A stretch of 64,000 nucleotides of DNA from Nocardia blacklockiae. GTDB taxonomy: Bacteria > Actinomycetota > Actinomycetes > Mycobacteriales > Mycobacteriaceae. Position 1 is the first letter of the stretch, and each line of letters begins with the position of its first letter. Shown piece after piece: positions 1-7,450 of the stretch. The stretch lies in assembly GCF_015477355.1 (NCBI RefSeq), contig NZ_JADLRJ010000006.1:248001-312000 (forward strand), given 5' to 3'. The notes under the pieces are model-generated. The model did no database searches, was not told the DNA's origin, and worked only from the letters and a program-made list of their open reading frames with translations. Both the position numbers and the translations under genes were made by a program.

Positions 1-171
1 CCGGTGGCCGCCGTCGTTTACCCGAGCAGTGATTGCCTCTCGCACAACGACTTCGGCGTCGCTGCCCGACCGGTGACGTCACCCGAGCCGTTCCCCGCCT
101 GTTCGACCGATGGCATGCTCGAGCCGTGGCGTCGCCCGCCCGATCGGCGGGCGCAACGGGGCGCCCCGCCC

Positions 172-204
172 GGCGTGCCGCGTGGTCGACTGGCGCGGCA
201 CGCC
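172..204. terminator. Perfect 11-bp stem-loop downstream of the phosphonate operon
   Basis: The arms at 172-182 (GGCGTGCCGCG) and 194-204 are exact inverse complements around an 11-base loop. The hairpin lies just past the last gene of the leftward operon, so it may end that transcript or protect its 3' end. No U-tract follows in the leftward direction, while a short T-run lies on the rightward side at about 215-220. I see no convincing gene in positions 1-253. Confidence 0.4.
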
Positions 205-253
205 CGAGCCAGCCTTTTCGATTCGTGTCGGCTCTTCTGTCCCGGAACGCTTT

Positions 254-1051
254 TCAGCGCAGCGCCGCGCGCCCGCGGAGTCGGCCGAGCAGTAGCAGCG
301 CCACCAGCGTGACCGCGACGAGCAGGGTGGTGCAGGCGGCGGCGTCGAACACCTCGCCGCGGTCGGTAGCGGCGAAGACGGTGACGGGCAACGTTTTCCA
401 GGTGGCCGGGTACACCATGACCGTCGCGCCGAGTTCGCCCATCGACAGCGCGATCGCCAGGCCCGCCGCGGCGCCGAGCGCGGGCAGCAGCAGTGGCAGC
501 GTGACCCGGGTGAGCACCCGCACCGGTCCCGCGCCCAGCGATTCCGCGGCCTGGCGGTAGCCGGGGTCGAGCCGGTCCAGCGCCGCGGCCACCGCGCTGA
601 ACGCGTACGCCAGCACCAGCACCGAATGTGCCACGATCACAATCCATTTGGTGCCGCCGAGCAGCAGCGGGCGCTGGTTGAACGTGATCAGCACACCCAG
701 CCCGATCGCCACCGACGGCACCGCCACCGGCAGATGGAACACCGCGTCGGTGGCCCGCCGCCACCAGGCCGGTGCCGCCCGCGCGGCCAGGGCCGCCCAG
801 GTGCCCAGCACCAGCGCGACCGCGCCCGCGAGCAACGCCGTCTGCAAGCTGACCGACAGGCTCGCCGCCTGCTCGCCCGACAGCGCCTGCCGGAAATTCC
901 CGACTCCGAGTTCGGACGGCAGCGGGCCGGTCCAGCGGCCCGCCAGCGCGGCGGCCACCACGGTCGCGATCGGAGCGGCGAACACCACCAGCACGACGAG
1001 CGCGAACACCGCGAGCACCGCCGCCCGCCCGCGTCGAGTCCAGACCAGCAC
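254..1051 (-). CDS. phnV: ABC transporter permease, 2-aminoethylphosphonate-type (PhnV-like)
   Basis: This 265-residue inner-membrane permease is the second membrane subunit of a phosphonate-type importer. About six hydrophobic segments are visible, the first near residues 10-38. The cytoplasmic coupling (EAA) loop AAESLGAGPVRVLTRVTLP, which docks on the ATPase, is intact in the second half. The GTG start lies three bases past the stop of the preceding permease gene, so translation is probably coupled. Together with the upstream permease, ATPase, binding protein, HAD hydrolase and flavin oxidase it matches the PhnSTUV import systems. Those are established for 2-aminoethylphosphonate, but the substrate here is inferred from context. 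An iron or polyamine-type importer would look similar at the permease level alone. Confidence 0.75.
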   Translation of the reverse strand: MLVWTRRGRAAVLAVFALVVLVVFAAPIATVVAAALAGRWTGPLPSELGVGNFRQALSGEQAASLSVSLQTALLAGAVALVLGTWAALAARAAPAWWRRATDAVFHLPVAVPSVAIGLGVLITFNQRPLLLGGTKWIVIVAHSVLVLAYAFSAVAAALDRLDPGYRQAAESLGAGPVRVLTRVTLPLLLPALGAAAGLAIALSMGELGATVMVYPATWKTLPVTVFAATDRGEVFDAAACTTLLVAVTLVALLLLGRLRGRAALR

Positions 1052-1054
1052 GAA

Positions 1055-1963
1055 TCAGCCCTCCCGCGTTCGAATCCGGGTGAATCGGGCGAAGATCGCC
1101 CGGTATCCGAGGTACAGCGTCAGCGACAGCAGCACCTGCACCGTGGCCAGCACCGCCGCGCCCGGCAGGTCGAAGGTGACGATGCCGCGGGTGTAGATCA
1201 GCGCCGGCAGCGTGAGGACGCCCTTGGCGCCGGTGAACAGCACGATGCCGAACTCGTTGAGCGTCAGCAGCAGCACCAGGCTGCCCCCGGCGGCCAGCGC
1301 CGGCCACGCCTCGGGCAGCACCACCTGCCGCAGCACGCGCCACGGCGACGCGCCCAGGCTCGCGGCCACGTCCAGCTGCTCGCGCGGGAGTTGCGCGAAG
1401 GCCGCGAGCAGCGGGCGCACCACGAACGGCGTGAAGTAGGTGATCTCGGCCAGCACCACACCGGTCGGCGTGGTGAGGAAATCGACTGCGGGCGAATCGT
1501 TTCCGGTGATGTGCGCGAGCAGGGCGTTGACCGCGCCCGCGCTGCCGTAGAGGAAGGTGAACGCCAGGGTGATCAGGAACGACGGCAGCGTGAGCACGGT
1601 ATCGATGAGCCTGCCCACCACACCCGATCCCGGGAACGGCACGAATGCCAGCACCACCGCCAGCAAGGTGCCCAGCACCAGACAGCCCGTGGTAGAGCAC
1701 ACCGCGATGGAGACGGTGCGCCACAACGCGTCCCGGAACGCCCGCGACCCGAGCACCTGCGACCACACCGCCGTGCCACGCCCCGTCGGCGTCTCGGTGG
1801 ACGCGGCGAGCACCCGCAGAATCGGATACACCGCGACCGCGACGACGATCAACACCGGCGGCAACGACCACGCGATCGGACGCCAATCACGCCCTGCCAC
1901 CGGCCTTTCGGGCTCGACCTCGCCGACCGGCTCGAGCGCCACGACCGCACTCACGCCGACCAC
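1055..1963 (-). CDS. phnU: ABC transporter permease, 2-aminoethylphosphonate-type (PhnU-like)
   Basis: This is a 302-residue membrane permease. It has a hydrophilic N-terminus, a first transmembrane segment around residues 33-54 (PPVLIVVAVAVYPILRVLAA) and about five more. An EAA loop is visible as VAASLGASPWRVLRQVVLP, followed by a membrane segment. It would pair with the adjacent PhnV-like subunit to form the channel. The N-terminus is uncertain because several GTG codons lie near 1963 and the reading frame is preceded by a long degenerate repeat. A start a few codons further in is possible. The gap to the ATPase gene is unusually large for one operon and is filled by that repeat. Confidence 0.72.
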   Translation of the reverse strand: MVGVSAVVALEPVGEVEPERPVAGRDWRPIAWSLPPVLIVVAVAVYPILRVLAASTETPTGRGTAVWSQVLGSRAFRDALWRTVSIAVCSTTGCLVLGTLLAVVLAFVPFPGSGVVGRLIDTVLTLPSFLITLAFTFLYGSAGAVNALLAHITGNDSPAVDFLTTPTGVVLAEITYFTPFVVRPLLAAFAQLPREQLDVAASLGASPWRVLRQVVLPEAWPALAAGGSLVLLLTLNEFGIVLFTGAKGVLTLPALIYTRGIVTFDLPGAAVLATVQVLLSLTLYLGYRAIFARFTRIRTREG

Positions 1964-1995
1964 CCGCGCCGAACCTCGCCCGCCCGCCCCATCGC

Positions 1996-2232
1996 CCCTG
2001 CCGCACAGTCGCTTTCGAGCCGCGTCCAGCAGGTCTGTTCGTGTCTCGCCGCGCGGAATGTTTCCCGCCCCGCCGCGCGGAGGCTTTCGCCTCCCAGCCA
2101 GCTGAGCCTTTGCACTGCTGCGCTGATGCCTTCGTGCCCCGTCGCGAAATGGCGCTCGCGACCGATCGTGTAGTGGCTTCGGTGCCCTGTCGCGCAGAGA
2201 CTTTCGCGCCCAGCCCGGCGAGCCCCCTCATG
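1996..2232. repeat. Degenerate 24-bp tandem repeat, about ten copies
   Basis: Ten consecutive blocks can be laid out in strict 24-base register, beginning at 1996, 2020, 2044, 2068, 2092, 2116, 2137, 2161, 2185 and 2209. The block at 2116 is 21 bases, so the deletion also removes a whole codon. The best-preserved copy (2068-2091) contains CCGCGCGGAGGCTTTCG. Copies share a CGCCGCGCGG-like half and a CTTTCG-like half. Read leftward, one frame stays open and gives eight-residue units such as AKVSARQG and KASARRGG. No start or family supports a protein. The array occupies nearly the whole 310-base gap between the PhnU-like and PhnT-like genes. Confidence 0.75.
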
Positions 2233-2273
2233 GCTCGCGGGGCGGGTGCGCGCCGGATATCTCGGCCGAGGGT

Positions 2274-3464
2274 TCATCGGGCGGCCTCCGAACCGTCTGT
2301 GGCGGAGACGGATTCGGGTCCCACGGCGGTCGGGATCAGGACGCCCGCTGGGTCCGGCAGTCGGACGTCGACCGTGGTGCCCGGGGTGGTGGTGGAGTGA
2401 CCGGGGACATCGGCGACCAGCTCGGCGGGCAGGCCGTCGACGTCGAGTGTCAGCCGTGTGGTGGAGCCGCGCCAGACCGCGGAGACGACGGTGGCGCGCA
2501 GGGTGTCGCGTCCGGCGCCGTCGCCGACTCGTACGGTGTGCGGGCGTACGCACAGCAGGGCATCGGCGTCGCTTACCCACTCCGCCTGGCCCACACCGGG
2601 TTTCGGGGCTTCGGCCCGGAGTGTGCGCTCGCCGGACGTGACCAGCGCCGTCGTGCCCGAGACGCGATGCACCCGGCACGGCAGCAGATTCGCGCCGCCG
2701 AGGAACGCGGCGGTGAAGGAACTGGGCGGGCGCCGCCAGAGGTTCTCGGCGGAGTCGACGTCGACCAGCCGGGCGTCGCGCAGCACCGCGATCCGGTCGG
2801 CCAGCGCCAGCGCCTCGGCCTGGTCGTGGGTGACGTACAGCATTGCGGTGTCCGGCAACGCCTTTCGCAGCTGCTGCAATTCACCGAGCATGGTCTGCCG
2901 CAGTTGCGCGTCCAGCGCGGCCAGCGGCTCGTCCAGCAACAGCACCGGGGGCCGGATCGCCAGCGCGCGAGCGATCGCCACCCGCTGCTGCTGCCCGCCC
3001 GACAGCTCCCGCGGCAACCGTCCGGCGTAACCGGCCATGCCGACCATCTCGAGGGCCTCGTGTACCCGCGCGCCGATCTCGCGGCGCGGCACGCGGTGGG
3101 CCCGCAGCCCGAAGGCCACGTTGTCGCGCACCCGCAGGTGCGGGAACAGCGCGTAGGACTGCACCACCACGCCGATGCCGCGCTCGGCGGGGGAGAGGTA
3201 GGTGACGTCGCGGCCCGCCAGCCGGACCGCGCCCGAGGTCGGCCGGACGAATCCGGCCAATGCCTTGAGCGCGGTCGATTTGCCGGAACCGCTGGGGCCC
3301 AGCAGCGCGACCGTCTCACCCGCGGCGACCCGCAGCGTGAATTCGGCCAGCGCGACGGTGGTCTTGCGGCCGCGCCCGTAGCGGACGCCGACCCGGTCGA
3401 AGACGATCGCCGGTTCGGGGTCGGCGACGCCGATCGCGGCGGCGGAGGTTGTCGGTGCGGACAT
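2274..3464 (-). CDS. phnT: ABC transporter ATP-binding protein, phosphonate-type (PhnT-like)
   Basis: This 396-residue ATPase energises the importer on the cytoplasmic face. The Walker A motif GPSGSGKST lies near residue 55. The Q-loop follows, then the signature LSGGQQQRVAIARAL near residues 155-170, Walker B LLLDEPLAALD, and the switch histidine in YVTHDQ. The C-terminal 150 residues look like the TOBE regulatory region found in PotA/FbpC/MalK-type ATPases. The gene lies between the binding protein (27 bases upstream on its strand) and the 24-bp repeat array. Family ATPases cannot tell ligands apart, so the phosphonate assignment rests on the neighbours. Confidence 0.78.
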   Translation of the reverse strand: MSAPTTSAAAIGVADPEPAIVFDRVGVRYGRGRKTTVALAEFTLRVAAGETVALLGPSGSGKSTALKALAGFVRPTSGAVRLAGRDVTYLSPAERGIGVVVQSYALFPHLRVRDNVAFGLRAHRVPRREIGARVHEALEMVGMAGYAGRLPRELSGGQQQRVAIARALAIRPPVLLLDEPLAALDAQLRQTMLGELQQLRKALPDTAMLYVTHDQAEALALADRIAVLRDARLVDVDSAENLWRRPPSSFTAAFLGGANLLPCRVHRVSGTTALVTSGERTLRAEAPKPGVGQAEWVSDADALLCVRPHTVRVGDGAGRDTLRATVVSAVWRGSTTRLTLDVDGLPAELVADVPGHSTTTPGTTVDVRLPDPAGVLIPTAVGPESVSATDGSEAAR

Positions 3465-3490
3465 ACTCGTGCTCCTGTCCCGGGGCGCGC

Positions 3491-4546
3491 TCAGCTGCCG
3501 GTGGCCTTCTGATAGGCGGCGATGTCGCCGTCCAGGTCGTCGAGGACCTTGTTCCAGTCCGGTGTCACGACGGTCACGCCGTCCAGGTACGCGGCCGGGG
3601 AGACGGTGCCGGCGGGCGCCGGGACACCGCGCAGATCGGTGCGGGCCGGGACGGCCATGGCGTCGGGGCCCAGCGTCTTCTGCACGTCCGCCGAGAGCAG
3701 ATACTCCATCAGCTTCTTCGCCGAATCCCGGTGCGGCGCACCGGCGGCCAGTCCCATGACGTACGGCACGGCCACCGTGCTGCGCTTGCCGTCGGCGGTG
3801 GCGGGGAAGAACACGTTGAACTTCGAGCCCTTCTCCTTGATGCTGGCCAGGTTCATCTGCACGTCGCCGTTGGCGACCAGCAGTTCGCCGTTGTCGACCT
3901 TCGGCTGCAGCTTTCCGGTCGACGCGGACGGCCCGACATTGTTGGCCTGCAACTTGGTCAGGTAGTCCAGCGCGCCCTGCTTGCCGAACAGCTGCTGGAG
4001 CAGGATCAGGACCGCGGTGCCGTCGCCGGCCTGCCCGGGCGTGGAGTACTGGATCTTGCCCGCGAACTCCGGCTTCAGCAGATCGTCCCAGGTGAGCTCG
4101 GCGTCCACGGACGGATTGGCGATGAACGACAGGTAGTTCCCGGCGAGAGTGACGTATCTGCCGCCCGGATCCTTGTCGGTGTCGGCCACGGCGGTAGTGT
4201 CGATTCCGCTGTCCTGCAACAGGCCCGACTTGTTCGCCTTCTGGATGAACGGCGGCAGGGTGACGAGCAGATCGGCCTGCGGGTTGGAGCGTTCCTTGTC
4301 CACCCGGTTGACCACCTCCCCGGACCCGGCCTCGACCAGATTGACCGAAATACCCGTCTGCTCTTCGAATTTCGCGAACTGGGTCCGGTACCAGTCGCCC
4401 ACGCCGTCGGCGGAATAGACCGTCACGGTGTCGCCGCCCGCGGACGACGTTCCGGTGCCGCCGCAGGCCGCCGCCGAACAGGCGACGGTGGTGGCGGCGG
4501 CGAGGATCAGCGCGGCGCGGGCGAGGCGGGTGATCGAGATGCGCAC
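3491..4546 (-). CDS. phnS: Phosphonate ABC transporter substrate-binding lipoprotein (PhnS-like)
   Basis: This is the extracytoplasmic ligand-binding protein of the importer, 351 residues from a GTG start. The first 30 residues form a signal peptide (basic RISITRLAR, then a hydrophobic core) ending in Cys-rich SAAACGG, which fits lipoprotein anchoring. The mature part has the type II periplasmic binding fold seen in iron(III) and 2-aminoethylphosphonate binding proteins (VTVYSADGVGDWYRTQFAKF near the start). The frame stays open further upstream into the hydrolase gene, but the signal peptide fixes the start near 4546. The family includes ferric iron binders. The adjacent phosphonatase-like hydrolase favours a phosphonate ligand. 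Confidence 0.75.
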   Translation of the reverse strand: MRISITRLARAALILAAATTVACSAAACGGTGTSSAGGDTVTVYSADGVGDWYRTQFAKFEEQTGISVNLVEAGSGEVVNRVDKERSNPQADLLVTLPPFIQKANKSGLLQDSGIDTTAVADTDKDPGGRYVTLAGNYLSFIANPSVDAELTWDDLLKPEFAGKIQYSTPGQAGDGTAVLILLQQLFGKQGALDYLTKLQANNVGPSASTGKLQPKVDNGELLVANGDVQMNLASIKEKGSKFNVFFPATADGKRSTVAVPYVMGLAAGAPHRDSAKKLMEYLLSADVQKTLGPDAMAVPARTDLRGVPAPAGTVSPAAYLDGVTVVTPDWNKVLDDLDGDIAAYQKATGS

Positions 4547-4589
4547 GATTACAGCAACTTTCGTGTGAAGGGTGTCGGGTGTGCGGACC

Positions 4590-5303
4590 TCACGGCCGCG
4601 GTCCGTTCGTCGTTCCGGGCGAGGTGCGCCCGTCGAGCAGCAGGTCGGCGAACTCCACCACGGATGGCACCACGTGGGTGGCCCCGGCGGCGGACAACCG
4701 GTCCGCGTCGTGCGCGCCGGTGAGCACGCCCGCGACGACGCATGCGCCGGCCGCGCGGCCGGTGGCGATGTCGCTGGCCGTATCGCCCAGCACCGCAACA
4801 CGATCCACCGCGTCGACACGCAGCCGCAGCAGGGCGGTCAGCACCAGGTCCGGGTAGGGCCGACCGCGACCGGCCTCCGCCGGCGCCAGCGTGAGATCGG
4901 CGAGTTCGTGCCAGCCCAGCGCGTCCAGCAGCCGGTCCTGGGTGCCGCGGCTGAATCCGGTGGTGAGCGCCACCTTGATCCCGGCCGACCGCAGTCGCGT
5001 GATCGCCTCGGCCGCACCGGGAATCGGCGTGGCGTCGCCGGCGAACTCGTCGTAGGCGGCCTCGAAGGCCTGATTCGCCCGCCGGGCTCGGTCCTCGTCA
5101 CCGAGCAGGGCACGGAACACGGTGATCTTCGACTGGCCCATGGTGTCGACCACGTACCGGACGGCGGCCTCGCGTTCGTGCCCCGCGGCGGGGATCCCGG
5201 CCGCGGTGGCGGCGGCATCGAAGGCGCGCAGCACCAGCCCGCCGTCGGCGACCGTGGTACCGGCCATGTCGAGCACGGCCAGTTGGATATTGCTGTCGGA
5301 CAA
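4590..5303 (-). CDS. Phosphonatase-like HAD hydrolase (PhnX-like)
   Basis: This is a 237-residue HAD-superfamily hydrolase. The nucleophile motif DMAGTT (Asp12) has the Ala after Asp+1 typical of phosphonoacetaldehyde hydrolases rather than ordinary phosphatases. The cap domain contains MGQSKITVFRAL. Its Lys59 aligns by eye with the Schiff-base lysine of PhnX (MGxxKIxxxRAL). TTGFSRG and LGDTASDI supply the later HAD motifs. The likely reaction is C-P cleavage of phosphonoacetaldehyde to acetaldehyde and phosphate. The TTG start has an AAAGGAA ribosome site five bases upstream. A GTG at 5318, overlapping the oxidase stop as GTGA, is the alternative and would add five residues. Confidence 0.72.
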   Translation of the reverse strand: MSDSNIQLAVLDMAGTTVADGGLVLRAFDAAATAAGIPAAGHEREAAVRYVVDTMGQSKITVFRALLGDEDRARRANQAFEAAYDEFAGDATPIPGAAEAITRLRSAGIKVALTTGFSRGTQDRLLDALGWHELADLTLAPAEAGRGRPYPDLVLTALLRLRVDAVDRVAVLGDTASDIATGRAAGACVVAGVLTGAHDADRLSAAGATHVVPSVVEFADLLLDGRTSPGTTNGPRP

Positions 5304-5314
5304 AGCGTTTCCTT

Positions 5315-6430
5315 TCACAAGCCGAGCAGGTCGGCGGTTTCCTCGCCGAGCGCGGGCCCCAGCGTCATGCCGCGGCCGCCGGGACCGGTGATCACCCAGA
5401 CGTTCTCGGCGGCCCGGGCGCGGGTGACGATGGCGGCGGGATCGATGCTCTGGCTGTAGACACCGGCCCAGCGGCGCGTCACGGGCGGCAGCCGGCGGCC
5501 CAGCAGTTCCTCGACGACCGAGGTGAGGTGCTCGTACGGGGCCTCGTCGACGTCGAAGGCGAACGGCTCGTCGTACTCGTGGGTGTCGCCGATGGTGAGT
5601 CCGCCGTGCAGCCGCTGCACACAGAGCAGCTGCATCCGGTGCCGCGCGGCGGTGAACGTCTGCGCCTCCTCCCGGACGAGCCGGGTGAGTTCGGGTCCCG
5701 CGAAGCCGGGGTAGTAGCGGAAGCTGTCGCCGTCGGCGACGGCGGTGGTCAGCTGTTCGCCGAGCGGAGCGGTCTGCATCATCTGCAGGCGGACCCGGCG
5801 AACGGGGATGTCGCCCACCAGTTCCCGGGTGAGCCCGCCGTGTGCCGCGCCCGGGCACACCAGCACCAGGTCGGCGGGGAAGCGGCGGCCGCGATCGTCG
5901 ACGACGGCGCCGCCCGCCACCGCGCGGGCCTCGGCGCCCGCGTAGAAGGTGTAGCGGCCGGTGGCGTGCAGGTAGGCCCGCAGCGCGGGCAGCGCCTGCC
6001 GTGACTCCACCGCCGCATCGGTCGAACAGTGCAGTCCGGCAAGGAATTTGCCGCGCAGGGCCGGATTCAGCGCCCGCGCTTCGTCGGGATCCAGCAGCGC
6101 GAAGCCCCGCTCCGCCGCAGTCGGCCCGGCCGCCGCGGCCTCGGCCACCGCCAGCTCGGCCTCGGTGCGGACCAGGGTGAGCGACCCGGCCGCGCGGAAG
6201 CCGACGCCCGGCACCTTGCCGCCGATCTCCTCCCACAGCCGGCGCGACCGCAGCGTGATCTCGAGCTCGTGCGCGCTGCGCCCGGACACCCAGACCAGGC
6301 CGAAGTTGCGGACCGTCGCGCCGCGCGCCTCGGTCTCGCGCTCGAGGTGCACGACCTCGTGACCGCGGCCGATCGCGGCCAGGGCGTGCGCGGTGCCCAG
6401 GATGCCGCCGCCGATGATGACCAATCGCAT
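5315..6430 (-). CDS. FAD-dependent amine oxidoreductase of phosphonate clusters (DAO family)
   Basis: This is a flavoprotein of the D-amino-acid/glycine oxidase fold, 371 residues. The Rossmann motif MRLVIIGGGILGTAHALA is at the very N-terminus, with an acidic residue after the second strand (HLERE). The C-terminal FAD motif is VITGPGGRGMTLGPALGEE. It resembles the oxidoreductase family regularly found beside PhnX-like hydrolases. Related flavoenzymes oxidise 2-aminoethylphosphonate derivatives to phosphonoacetaldehyde, which would feed the next gene. The exact substrate is inferred. An ATG at 6448 would add six residues. I prefer 6430 because the fold starts there. The gene overlaps the hydrolase region closely and is first in the leftward operon. 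Confidence 0.75.
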   Translation of the reverse strand: MRLVIIGGGILGTAHALAAIGRGHEVVHLERETEARGATVRNFGLVWVSGRSAHELEITLRSRRLWEEIGGKVPGVGFRAAGSLTLVRTEAELAVAEAAAAGPTAAERGFALLDPDEARALNPALRGKFLAGLHCSTDAAVESRQALPALRAYLHATGRYTFYAGAEARAVAGGAVVDDRGRRFPADLVLVCPGAAHGGLTRELVGDIPVRRVRLQMMQTAPLGEQLTTAVADGDSFRYYPGFAGPELTRLVREEAQTFTAARHRMQLLCVQRLHGGLTIGDTHEYDEPFAFDVDEAPYEHLTSVVEELLGRRLPPVTRRWAGVYSQSIDPAAIVTRARAAENVWVITGPGGRGMTLGPALGEETADLLGL

Positions 6431-6446
6431 GCCGAGCATCATGCGC

Positions 6447-6462
6447 AATGGTCTAGACCGTT
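6447..6462. promoter_or_regulatory. GntR/PhnF-type operator, site 1
   Basis: AATGGTCTAGACCGTT is an inverted repeat centred on CTAG, just upstream of the flavin oxidase gene. It matches the TGGTnTAGACCA-type box known for GntR/UTRA regulators such as mycobacterial PhnF. Binding here would cover the promoter of the leftward phosphonate operon. Confidence 0.65.
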
Positions 6463-6492
6463 GGGTGTGTCTCGGGCGAACGTCAGGTTAAT

Positions 6493-6510
6493 AATTGGTA
6501 TAGACCAATT
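6493..6510. promoter_or_regulatory. GntR/PhnF-type operator, site 2, over the regulator promoter
   Basis: AATTGGTATAGACCAATT has seven-base arms around ATAG and is the stronger of the two boxes in this divergent region. It lies 17 bases before the regulator ATG. A TAGGCT -10 candidate at 6516-6521 would start transcription at about the ATG (6528), so the site would also allow autoregulation. Confidence 0.68.
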
Positions 6511-6527
6511 GCGGGTAGGCTGTCGGC

Positions 6528-7301
6528 ATGGACGCAACCGACGTGGCGGCGGCGAGGCCCGGCCCCGGCACCGGCGAAAAGCCCCGGGGCAGTGCGGATT
6601 CCGGCGCGCGGCTGCCCAAGGCCTACCGCGTGCGCACCGAGATCGAGCGCATGATCGGCGAATCGGCGGAGGGCGACCCGGTGCCCTCGGAGCGCGAACT
6701 CGCCGCCCGGTTCGAGGTGGCGCGCGAGACGGTGCGGCAGGCGCTGCGAGACCTGTTGGTGGAGGGCCGGATCCGGCGCAAGGGGCGGGGCACCGTGGTG
6801 TCGCGGCCCAAGCTGGTGCAGCCGCTGTCGCTGCGGTCCTACACCGAGGCGGCGCTGAGCCTGGGCCGCCGTCCGGGCCGCGTGCTCGTGGGCTGGGACG
6901 ACGTGCCCGCCGACGCCGAGACCGCCGACGCGCTGGGCGTCGCGGCGGGCGCGACGGTCATGCACCTCGAGCGCATCCTGCTCGCCGACGACGAGAAGAT
7001 CGGTTTGGAGAGCACGTATCTCACCCTCGAGCGATTCGGCGGCCTGCGCGACGGCTACGACCCGAGCACCTCGCTGTACGCGGCGATCCGCGCGGCGGGC
7101 GTGCGGTTCGGCGCGGCGCGCGAGCGCATCGAGACGGTGCTGGCCTCGCCTCGCGAGGCGGCCCTGCTCGAATGCACCACGGCGCTGCCGATGATCCTGC
7201 TGCACCGCCGGACCGTCGACGACGCGGGCCGACCCATCGAGCGGGTCCGCGCCCTCTACCGCGGCGACCGCATCGCCTTCGAGGCCCACCTGCGGGAGTG
7301 A
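6528..7301 (+). CDS. GntR-family regulator with UTRA effector domain (PhnF-like)
   Basis: This is a 257-residue transcription factor. After a disordered 25-residue N-terminus comes a winged helix (about residues 28-95) with SERELAARFEVARETVRQAL as its recognition region. A UTRA ligand-binding domain (about 105-250) follows. It is divergent from the phosphonate import and catabolism operon, and both operator boxes sit in the 97-base gap, so it most likely represses that operon and itself. HutC/PhnF regulators of this type respond to substrate or phosphate status, but the effector here is unknown. The gene may be leaderless, with TAGGCT seven bases before the ATG. Confidence 0.85.
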   Translation: MDATDVAAARPGPGTGEKPRGSADSGARLPKAYRVRTEIERMIGESAEGDPVPSERELAARFEVARETVRQALRDLLVEGRIRRKGRGTVVSRPKLVQPLSLRSYTEAALSLGRRPGRVLVGWDDVPADAETADALGVAAGATVMHLERILLADDEKIGLESTYLTLERFGGLRDGYDPSTSLYAAIRAAGVRFGAARERIETVLASPREAALLECTTALPMILLHRRTVDDAGRPIERVRALYRGDRIAFEAHLRE

Positions 7302-7341
7302 GGTGCCCGCCTCGCTCGGGGTGTGTCCGGCCTTTCAGTGG

Positions 7342-7450
7342 GAGTGCGGCTCGCTCTCTCGGGGTGTCTGCGGTCTCGGGGGAGTGCGGCTCGTTCGACA
7401 CGGACGCCCGTGGGTTCAGGCGAGTGCGGTGTGTTCGGGGGTGGGCAGGA
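7342..7450. repeat. Imperfect direct repeat with exact 40-bp spacing
   Basis: The word GAGTGCGG recurs at 7342, 7382 and 7422, exactly 40 bases apart. The first two copies extend to GAGTGCGGCTCG. The last copy lies within the 3' end of the kinase gene. The intervening bases are only loosely similar, so this is a decayed repeat, and I infer no function. Confidence 0.4.

Noticed and set aside
18-1886. A 622-codon open frame on the minus strand overlapping both permease genes
   Set aside because: It lies in the wrong frame of two clear permeases, is extremely Arg/Gly/Ala-rich and has no domain. It is a GC-bias shadow.
1887-2231. A 114-residue reading of the 24-bp repeat as a small basic protein
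   Set aside because: There is no ribosome site or homologous domain, and the peptide pattern follows automatically from the 24-base period.
1996-2232. Possible CRISPR array in the 24-bp repeat region
   Set aside because: The repeats are contiguous without unique spacers and too divergent, and no cas gene is in the window.
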